From assembly GCA_017622575.1 (NCBI GenBank), contig JAGAQU010000093.1, positions 1 to 57,799 of the forward strand: a DNA stretch of 57,799 bases, given 5' to 3'. Below are positions 51,984 to 57,799 of the stretch, piece after piece. Both the position numbers and the translations under genes were made by a program. The first letter of the stretch is position 1, and each line of letters opens with the position of its first letter. Source of the stretch: Lachnospiraceae bacterium (lineage in GTDB: Bacteria > Bacillota > Clostridia > Lachnospirales > Lachnospiraceae). Under the pieces are notes generated by a model. The model did not search any database. It worked only from the letters and a program-made list of their open reading frames with translations, and had not been told where the DNA came from.

Positions 51984-52008
51984 TATTCGAAACTTGTAAA
52001 AATTACAA
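51980..52008 (-). promoter_or_regulatory. ATPase gene promoter
   Basis: On the minus strand TTGTAA (52003-52008), 17-bp spacer, TATAAT (51980-51985). The interval 52009-52198 upstream shows no gene; it holds a CCTGCT / AGCAGG hairpin and two tandem AAAAGTAAAC copies (52156-52175). Confidence 0.6.
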
Positions 52009-52198
52009 TTACTATCGCAAATTTATTTTGGTTTAGGTGGCTGCAGTCCTGGACCTTATAAAAAGGAAAAGGTTTGCTGCAGATAATCCTGCTTTTTGGT
52101 TAGCAGGGAAGGGGAGAGAAGGTGACTTTTTCTTTCGCAGGGCGCCTGAGACTAAAAAAGTAAACAAAAGTAAACAAATTACATAGACTTCTTAAATC

Positions 52199-52237
52199 AA
52201 AAAAATATCGGAAGTGCTGTATTTTCAGCATTTCCGA
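52199..52237 (-). terminator. terminator of the tRNA-Val/tRNA-Met operon
   Basis: Stem TCGGAA-TGCTG / CAGCA-TTCCGA with single mismatched bases, then on the minus strand a TATTTTTTT tail, 15 bp after tRNA-Met. Confidence 0.8.
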
Positions 52238-52248
52238 CACTTTTGAAG

Positions 52249-52271
52249 TAGTAGCGAGAGGGGGATTTGAA
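52249..52271. repeat. tRNA-Met 3' end, candidate right att site
   Basis: Same 23 bp as at 50412-50434 with one mismatch (C for T); it covers the last 20 or so bases of the intact tRNA-Met gene. Confidence 0.6.
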
Positions 52272-52325
52272 CCCTCGACACTACGGGTATGAACCGTATG
52301 CTCTAGCCAACTGAGCTATCTCGCC
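52252..52325 (-). tRNA. tRNA-Met (anticodon CAT)
   Basis: Acceptor GGCGAGA / TCTCGCT, D arm GCTC...GAGC, anticodon stem TACGG / CCGTA with loop TTCATAC (anticodon at 52289-52291), T arm GAGGG-TTCAAAT-CCCCC with one A-C mismatch, discriminator A. The acceptor ends in a G-U pair, unlike initiator tRNA, so it is an elongator Met or possibly an Ile2 tRNA with CAT. Confidence 0.88.
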
Positions 52326-52352
52326 ATATAAAATTGACCTGTTATACAGGAG

Positions 52353-52425
52353 TGGGACCTACAGGGCTCGAACCTGTGACCCTCTGCTTGTAAGGCAGAT
52401 GCTCTCCCAGCTGAGCTAAGATCCC
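52353..52425 (-). tRNA. tRNA-Val (anticodon TAC)
   Basis: Acceptor GGGATCT / AGGTCCC, D arm GCTC...GAGC, anticodon stem TCTGC / GCAGA with loop CTTACAA (TAC at 52390-52392), T arm ACAGG-TTCGAGC-CCTGT, discriminator A. No CCA encoded. It is transcribed with tRNA-Met, 27 bp upstream of it. Confidence 0.95.
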
Positions 52426-52457
52426 AAGTAGGTATCGGTTACCCGAACCACTTTGCT

Positions 52458-52486
52458 ACTATACCATTTATAAAAAAGCTTGTCAA
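52458..52486 (-). promoter_or_regulatory. promoter of the tRNA operon
   Basis: On the minus strand TTGACA (52481-52486), 17-bp spacer, TATAGT (52458-52463): near-perfect strong promoter, about 26 nt of leader before tRNA-Val. Confidence 0.85.
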
Positions 52487-52600
52487 GGCGTTTGATTAAA
52501 TTTTCCTAATTTTTCTAAAAATCTGAAAAGTGAAATAATTATCCTCCGCGAAGTGGCAATTTGTCCCTGTATAATCAAAAATTTTTGTTCAAAAGTGCCT

Positions 52601-52630
52601 TTGAAAATCCCATGAAAAGAATGATAAAAT
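52601..52630 (+). promoter_or_regulatory. candidate carD promoter
   Basis: TTGAAA (52601-52606), 18-bp spacer, TAAAAT (52625-52630), 45 bp upstream of the start codon. Confidence 0.5.
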
Positions 52631-52674
52631 TATTAAATAGCGATGAATGGAAGACAACAAAGGGAGTGATTTGC

Positions 52675-53178
52675 ATGTATGAGATCGGAGATTACGTTAT
52701 CAAGGCAAATAACGGAGTCTGCAAGGTAGAGGATATCCTGCATCTTGATATGCCGGGCACGGATAAGAACAAACTGTATTATTTACTGATTCCGAGGGAG
52801 TGTCAGAGTGCCAAGGTATATGTACCGGTAGATTCCAAGAATACGAATATAAGGAAAGTACTGAGCGAGGACGAGGCTTGGGAGGTGATCCGAAGAATTC
52901 CGGAAACCGAGAGAGAATGGAGCTCCAATGATAAGCTTCGGGAACAGGAATACAAGGAAGCGATACAAAGCTGTAACCCTGCGGAACTGATCGGTATCAT
53001 CAAGAATCTGTACCTGAGGAGAAAGGAAAGAAATGAACAGGGCAAGAAAAGCACAGTGATCGATGAAAGATACTTTAAACTTGCGGAGGATAATCTTTAT
53101 TCGGAGCTGGCATTTGCAATCGGCAGGGATAAAAGTGAAATGAGGAAGATCATTGCCGATACCATCGAGGATAAATAG
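52675..53178 (+). CDS. CarD-family transcriptional regulator
   Basis: Start at ATG 52675 (MYEIGDYVIKANNGVCKV) with GGGAG 9 nt upstream; the open frame extends 5' through the promoter and is not used. The 167-residue protein has the CarD/TRCF RNA-polymerase interaction domain (residues about 1-60, including YYLLIPRE and KVYVPVDS) and a helical C-terminal DNA-binding half. CarD proteins bind RNA polymerase beta and stabilise open promoter complexes. A terminator follows. Confidence 0.9.
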   Translation: MYEIGDYVIKANNGVCKVEDILHLDMPGTDKNKLYYLLIPRECQSAKVYVPVDSKNTNIRKVLSEDEAWEVIRRIPETEREWSSNDKLREQEYKEAIQSCNPAELIGIIKNLYLRRKERNEQGKKSTVIDERYFKLAEDNLYSELAFAIGRDKSEMRKIIADTIEDK

Positions 53179-53193
53179 AGTACGGAGGAGACA

Positions 53194-53218
53194 GGCACCG
53201 GACATCCGGTGCTTTTTG
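53194..53218 (+). terminator. carD terminator
   Basis: Perfect stem GCACCGG / CCGGTGC with ACAT loop and TTTTT, 16 bp after the carD stop. Confidence 0.88.
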
Positions 53219-53320
53219 TTTGTCTGCATTTTTTTGTTGCTTTGTAAATTGTTTCGGAACATAATAGAAAAAGACAGGCAGTTGCCTGACAGAAAAATAA
53301 GTGAAAAGGAACGGAAGGAA

Positions 53321-55225
53321 ATGAGACAGCAGGAACAGATAAAGATCAAAAATTACCGGTCGGAGGGATTTATCGGAAAATATCAGAAGCTTGTAAGGGA
53401 TGAAGTGATTCCCTATCAGTACAGTGTGCTCTGTGACGAAGCACCGGATACGGAAAAAAGTCATGTGGTCCGGAACTTTATCAATGCGGGAAAGGCTGTG
53501 CGTGGTGAGGATACCGGAGATGGTTTTTACGGCATGGTATTTCAGGACAGTGATGCGGCCAAATGGCTGGAGGCGGTTGCCTATTCTCTGGCTCTTTTTC
53601 CGGACCCTGAGCTTGAGAAAACAGCGGATACGCTGATCGGATATATTGCAGATGCACAGGATAAGGATGGCTATCTGAATACTTACTATACCATTAAGGA
53701 CAGAGAAAAACGCTGGACCAATCTCCTGGAAGGCCATGAATTGTACTGCAGCGGACATATGATGGAGGCAGCCTGTGCCTACTATGAGGCAACGGGAAAG
53801 AGGGCGCTTCTTGATGTCATGCTGAAGAACGCAGAACATATTTATCAGCATTTTATTGTAGAGGGAAACGAGGGATATCCGGGACATCCGGAGGTGGAGC
53901 TGGCACTGATGAAGATGTACCGTCTGACGGGAAATCAGCATTGCCTTGCGCTGGCAGAGCATTTTATCAACACACGGGGTGTTGACCCTCATTTTTATGA
54001 GAAGGAAAAGGAGAAGCGAAGCTGGACGGTATGGGGCAATGATGCCACGAATGCAGAGTATCAACAGAGCGGTGCACCTGTGCGGGAACAGAAGGATGCT
54101 ACAGGACATGCGGTGCGGGCAGTCTATCTTTATACGGGTATGGCAGATCTTGCCGCTCAGACGAATGATGCTGAGCTGCTTGGGGCCTGCAGAAGATTGT
54201 GGGAAAGCATCACAAAACGGAGAATGTATGTCACGGGAGGTATCGGTTCCACAGTGCTGGGAGAGGCGTTCAGCGTGGACTATGATCTGCCCGGAGATAC
54301 CGCTTATGCGGAGACCTGTGCGTCCATCGGTCTTATGTTTTTTGCTTCCAAAATGCTGGAAAATGAAGTGGACAGTGAGTATAGCGATGTGATGGAGAGG
54401 GCTTTTTACAATACGGTTCTGGCCGGAATGCAGCTTGACGGAAAGCGGTTCTTTTATGTGAATCCGCTGGAGGTGATACCCGGTATTTCCGGCGTTTCTC
54501 CTACCCATCGTCATGATCTGCCACAGAGACCGAAGTGGTATGCCTGTGCCTGCTGTCCACCCAATGTGGCAAGACTGCTCTCTTCTTTTGGAAAATATGC
54601 CTACGGGGAAAATAAGGACACCGCTTTCTGCCATTTGTTTGCAGCCGGACAGGTCTGCTTTGATAACGGTATGAAGCTTACGTGCTGGACAGAGTACCCT
54701 TACGACTTTACCGTGACCTATGAAGTGGAAAAAGGGGGAAAGCTTGCCCTGCGCATTCCTTCTTTTAGCAAACATTTTTCAATCACAATCAATGGAAAAG
54801 AGGCGGACTATACGTTAAAGAAGGGCTACGCTTATATGGAAGTGCAGGATGGCGACAGTGTGATGCTTGTTTTGGACGGTGCACCGGAATTCATCTATGC
54901 TTCTTCAAAGGTGCCGAGGCTTACAGGCTGCAAGGCTTTGCAGAGAGGTCCCCTTGTCTACTGCTTTGAAGGTGTGGATAATGGCGAGGATGTGCTTTCT
55001 CTTTCTCTGAAAAAGGATGCCAAAGTGACAGCTTCTGATTATCAGGAAGAACTGCTTGGCGGTACGGTTATACTGTCTGTGGAGGCGGTGAGACAGGAGA
55101 AAATCGAGGGTCTTTATACCAATCAAAGACCGGGGGAAGAAGATTGCAAGGCGATAGCGGTTCCCTACTATACCTGGGGAAACCGCGGAGAAAATCAGAT
55201 GCGCGTATGGATGAATGAAAGGTAA
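53321..55225 (+). CDS. GH127 beta-L-arabinofuranosidase-like enzyme
   Basis: Start chosen at ATG 53321 after AAGGAACGGAAGGAA; the longer frame overlaps the carD terminator. The 634-residue protein belongs to GH127 (old DUF1680). The zinc and catalytic residues are all visible: Glu331 and Cys333 in ETCASIG and the Cys411-Cys412 pair in CACCPPNVAR, matching Glu338, Cys340, Cys417 and Cys418 of the Bifidobacterium enzyme HypBA1, where the first cysteine of the pair is the nucleophile. It removes beta-L-arabinofuranose from glycans. No signal peptide, so it acts on imported sugars. Gene position before an ABC-F gene is not informative. Confidence 0.92.
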   Translation: MRQQEQIKIKNYRSEGFIGKYQKLVRDEVIPYQYSVLCDEAPDTEKSHVVRNFINAGKAVRGEDTGDGFYGMVFQDSDAAKWLEAVAYSLALFPDPELEKTADTLIGYIADAQDKDGYLNTYYTIKDREKRWTNLLEGHELYCSGHMMEAACAYYEATGKRALLDVMLKNAEHIYQHFIVEGNEGYPGHPEVELALMKMYRLTGNQHCLALAEHFINTRGVDPHFYEKEKEKRSWTVWGNDATNAEYQQSGAPVREQKDATGHAVRAVYLYTGMADLAAQTNDAELLGACRRLWESITKRRMYVTGGIGSTVLGEAFSVDYDLPGDTAYAETCASIGLMFFASKMLENEVDSEYSDVMERAFYNTVLAGMQLDGKRFFYVNPLEVIPGISGVSPTHRHDLPQRPKWYACACCPPNVARLLSSFGKYAYGENKDTAFCHLFAAGQVCFDNGMKLTCWTEYPYDFTVTYEVEKGGKLALRIPSFSKHFSITINGKEADYTLKKGYAYMEVQDGDSVMLVLDGAPEFIYASSKVPRLTGCKALQRGPLVYCFEGVDNGEDVLSLSLKKDAKVTASDYQEELLGGTVILSVEAVRQEKIEGLYTNQRPGEEDCKAIAVPYYTWGNRGENQMRVWMNER

Positions 55226-55236
55226 CAGCTAACAGA

Positions 55237-57075
55237 ATGAATATTTTGACAGTGGAAAGTATAGAAAAATCATACGGAGAAAGAAAGCTGTTTGACAGTG
55301 CTTCCTTTTATATGCAGGAAGGGGAGAAAGTTGGAATTATCGGAATTAACGGAACAGGGAAATCAACGCTCCTTAAGATGATCTCCGGGCAGGAGGAGCC
55401 GGATAAGGGCAGCATTACCATGGCGAGCCATGTGGTGTGCAGTTACCTTCCCCAGCATCCTGTTTTTGACAGGGATGAGACGGTACTCGATGCGCTTTTC
55501 AAAAAGTACGGGGAAAGCAGCAAGGCAGTTCATGACAGGAAAGAGGTCGAGACAGAGGCGAAGACCATGCTGACAAGGCTGGGAGTGACGGATTTTGATG
55601 CCCTTTGCGGAACCCTTTCGGGAGGTCAGAGAAAAAGGCTTGCACTGGTGGCAGCGCTTCTTTCCGATTCCGACCTGCTGATTCTGGACGAGCCTACCAA
55701 TCACCTTGACAATGATATGGCGGACTGGCTGGAGGAGATACTGAAAAAGCGCACGGGAGCAGTGCTCATGGTGACCCATGACAGATATTTCCTTGACAGC
55801 GTGTCAAACAGAATCATTGAGATTGACAAGGGAAAGATCTATTCCTATGACGAAAACTATTCCGGCTATCTGAAGCTGAAGGCGGAGAGAGAAGACTCTC
55901 TTTTGGCCAGTGAGCGAAAGAGACAGTCGATTTTGCGAAAAGAGCTTGCCTGGGTACAAAGGGGCGCACAGGCGCGTTCCACCAAACAGAAGGCAAGACT
56001 GATGCGGTATGAGGAGATGAAAAATGCCGATGCTTCCGTGACGGACGGGAAAGTCGAGATCGGCTCCGCTTCCTCAAGACTTGGCAGGACAACGGTGGAA
56101 CTTTCTCATGTCAGCAAGGGGTATGATAACAGAATGCTGATCCGGGATTTCTCCTATATTTTTCTAAAGGATGACAGAGTTGGTTTTGTGGGGCGTAACG
56201 GCTGCGGGAAAACCACACTGATGAAGATGCTGACGGGAAAGACACAGCCGGATGAGGGACAGATCCTGATCGGGCAGACGGTAAAGATCGGTTATTATGC
56301 CCAGGAGATCGGAGAGACGGAGATGCCCCCTGACCAGAAGGTCATCGACTATATCAGGGATACGGCTGAGTTTGTGCAGACCGGGGATGGCCCTGTCTCC
56401 GCTTCCAAAATGCTGGAGAAATTTCTTTTTGAGGGAAAGGACCAGTATGGTCTACTGAAAAAGCTTTCCGGCGGGGAAAAGAGAAGGCTGCATCTGCTAA
56501 AAATATTGATGGGAGCCCCTAATGTGCTGATTCTGGACGAGCCCACCAATGATCTTGATATTACCACCCTGACGGTGCTGGAAGATTATCTCGACAGCTT
56601 TGAGGGGATCGTGATCATTGTCTCTCATGACAGATATTTCCTGGACAGGACCGTAAGGCGGATATTCGCCTTTGAGGAAAACGGAACTCTCAGGCAGTAC
56701 GAGGGCAATTATACGGATTATCACAGCCGGATGATTGCAGAGAATGGCGAGGCGGTAAAGCAGGGAAAAGAACAAAAGAAATCGCCTGAGAAGGAACAGC
56801 CGTCTGAGAAAAAGAAAGACTGGAAACAGCACTCCTCCAAATTGAAATTCAGCTTTAAGGAGCAGAAGGATTATGAATCCATTGAGGGAGAGATGGCAGC
56901 GCTTGAGGAAAAAATAGGAAACATTGATAAGGAGATTCTTCTCTCAGCTACGGACTTTGTGAAGCTGAACCGGCTTACGAAGGAAAAGGAGGAGGCGGAA
57001 AGTCTGCTTGAGGAAAAGATGGAACGCTGGATGTATCTGGAAGATTTAAAGGCAAGGATCGATGCCGGGGAGTGA
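55237..57075 (+). CDS. ABC-F family ATPase
   Basis: 612 residues, two ABC ATPase domains in one chain and no membrane segments. First Walker A GINGTGKSTL with signature LSGGQRKRLAL and LDEPTNHLDN; second GRNGCGKTTL with LSGGEKRRLHL and LDEPTNDLDI. The linker between them is the charged ABC-F arm, and the C-terminal 90 residues form a coiled coil as in Uup. ABC-F proteins act on ribosomes; some give antibiotic resistance. Start at 55237 is only 11 bp after the GH127 stop, with a weak ribosome site. Confidence 0.92.
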   Translation: MNILTVESIEKSYGERKLFDSASFYMQEGEKVGIIGINGTGKSTLLKMISGQEEPDKGSITMASHVVCSYLPQHPVFDRDETVLDALFKKYGESSKAVHDRKEVETEAKTMLTRLGVTDFDALCGTLSGGQRKRLALVAALLSDSDLLILDEPTNHLDNDMADWLEEILKKRTGAVLMVTHDRYFLDSVSNRIIEIDKGKIYSYDENYSGYLKLKAEREDSLLASERKRQSILRKELAWVQRGAQARSTKQKARLMRYEEMKNADASVTDGKVEIGSASSRLGRTTVELSHVSKGYDNRMLIRDFSYIFLKDDRVGFVGRNGCGKTTLMKMLTGKTQPDEGQILIGQTVKIGYYAQEIGETEMPPDQKVIDYIRDTAEFVQTGDGPVSASKMLEKFLFEGKDQYGLLKKLSGGEKRRLHLLKILMGAPNVLILDEPTNDLDITTLTVLEDYLDSFEGIVIIVSHDRYFLDRTVRRIFAFEENGTLRQYEGNYTDYHSRMIAENGEAVKQGKEQKKSPEKEQPSEKKKDWKQHSSKLKFSFKEQKDYESIEGEMAALEEKIGNIDKEILLSATDFVKLNRLTKEKEEAESLLEEKMERWMYLEDLKARIDAGE

Positions 57076-57104
57076 ACGGATATTCATACAGGAGAAAGAT
57101 TGGT

Positions 57105-57785
57105 ATGACATTGTTTGACGGAGTATTCAGTCTCAATGATATTTTTGAGATACTGACGATCATAGGATTGATCTATTATGTGGTAAAGCGCTTTATCTTA
57201 AAGGAGGCACCGGTGCCGGCAAGCGCTCTTAAGAAGGTGGATGAGGAGAAACTGCGCTCCTGCCTGACACTCCTTCAGAAAAGTAAAAAGGAGCCGGGGG
57301 AAATTTATGCGGTTCCGAAGGAACTGGAAGAGAAGCTTCTTGTTAATCTGCATGATACGGAGCTTTTGAAACAGCTTCTGTGCAGTATAGCAGCCCACAT
57401 GGGGATTGACGGAAGCTATATCCGATTGAAATTTCAGGATGATGCTAACTTGAATTACGCAGGCAATATTTCCACGAACGGAGCATTTACCATCATCAAT
57501 CTGCAGCTGCACTCCTACTATAATCTGGACGTGATTACAGCCATTCTCTCTCATGAAGTGATGCATTTATATTTATATTATAGCGGAATTCATTTTTCCG
57601 ATACTTTATCGAATGAAGTGTTGACGGATACTGCAGCCGTGTATTTCGGTTTTGGGGAATATCTGTACCGGGGCTATCAGATCATAGAGACACAGATGGG
57701 CTTTTCCTATCAGAAGGTAGGGTATATCCGTCCCAGAGATGTGAAATTCATTCAGGAAGAAATGCGAAATATGTCTGTAAAGTAA
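57105..57785 (+). CDS. membrane-anchored gluzincin-like metalloprotein
   Basis: Start at ATG 57105 with AGGAGA 9 nt upstream; the longer frame begins with a GTG overlapping the ABC-F stop. The 226-residue protein has one N-terminal membrane helix (about residues 10-27), then a cytoplasmic or external domain with His150-Glu151-x-x-His154 (SHEVMHLYLY) and, 16 residues later, NEVLTD with Glu171. HExxH plus NExxxD is the zinc and catalytic arrangement of thermolysin-like peptidases. No family name is recognised. It is a likely small zinc peptidase in an operon with ABC-F. Confidence 0.7.
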   Translation: MTLFDGVFSLNDIFEILTIIGLIYYVVKRFILKEAPVPASALKKVDEEKLRSCLTLLQKSKKEPGEIYAVPKELEEKLLVNLHDTELLKQLLCSIAAHMGIDGSYIRLKFQDDANLNYAGNISTNGAFTIINLQLHSYYNLDVITAILSHEVMHLYLYYSGIHFSDTLSNEVLTDTAAVYFGFGEYLYRGYQIIETQMGFSYQKVGYIRPRDVKFIQEEMRNMSVK

Positions 57786-57799
57786 AAGTAAATGTTAAC

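Noticed and set aside
52431..52466. Possible third tRNA or tRNA remnant on the minus strand
   Set aside because: Contains GTAGC and GTGG segments like a D arm, but no acceptor or T arm can be formed; it is the promoter and leader of the tRNA operon.
53150..54775. 541-residue open frame on the minus strand
   Set aside because: Antisense to the GH127 gene, whose active-site residues all match; the minus-strand frame shows no recognisable domain.

Overview
The window reads as a chromosomal segment of a low-to-moderate GC Firmicute, most likely a Lachnospiraceae-type Clostridium. The evidence is strong AGGAGG ribosome sites, TTGACA-17-TATAAT promoters, tRNA genes without encoded CCA, and typical clostridial families (QueH, CyuA-type desulfidase, YtaF/MntP, FapA, viroplasmin-RNase H, domain-swapped GH3, ABC-F). 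I read gene families from protein motifs only; no database search was possible.

Layout. 1-6.0 kb: the 5' part of a cyanase gene on the minus strand (cut by the window edge), a DMT exporter, then a fapA-like gene, an HD-GYP response regulator and a CyuA-type gene, the last two overlapping by one base. 6.0-14.1 kb: a LuxR-type regulator divergent from a putrescine-type aminotransferase, followed by a D-amino-acid transaminase and a tightly packed operon holding both halves of D-glutamate cyclase (DUF4392 and DUF1445, fused into one protein in animals) together with the three 5-oxoprolinase subunits PxpB, PxpC and PxpA. This is the most informative metabolic locus. 14.1-20.3 kb: a membrane-anchored CxxC-repeat protein, a Ca2+-type P-ATPase overlapping tail to tail with an MntP/YtaF gene, and a beta-CASP nuclease-like protein. 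20.3-31.3 kb: thyA, folA, ilvE, a chemotaxis receptor, purA, queH, argS, a MATE exporter, a small unknown gene and tRNA-Gly. 31.3-39.5 kb: RNase HI, an iron-sulfur flavoprotein, a MraY/WecA-type paralogue, dCMP deaminase, polysaccharide deacetylase, a VWA plus MoxR ATPase pair, lgt and a leucine-rich-repeat protein. 39.5-50.4 kb: a carbohydrate locus with a domain-swapped GH3 enzyme, a maltodextrin-type ABC transporter (binding protein and two permeases), MalQ and a LacI regulator, then KDPG aldolase and a PfkB (KDG-type) kinase. 50.4-52.3 kb: an ATPase gene flanked by direct repeats of a tRNA 3' end, looking like a small integrated element. 52.2-57.8 kb: a tRNA-Val/tRNA-Met operon, CarD, a GH127 arabinofuranosidase, an ABC-F protein and a membrane-anchored HExxH protein.

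Regulatory structure stands out. Several unlinked genes have a near-consensus promoter followed almost at once by an intrinsic terminator-like hairpin inside the leader. The sugar-transport promoter is followed by four tandem 12-bp repeats, each centred on CG, which fit a LacI-family operator array. The ATPase promoter carries two identical 17-bp repeats 33 bp apart. No CRISPR array, rRNA gene, complete IS element or replication origin was seen.
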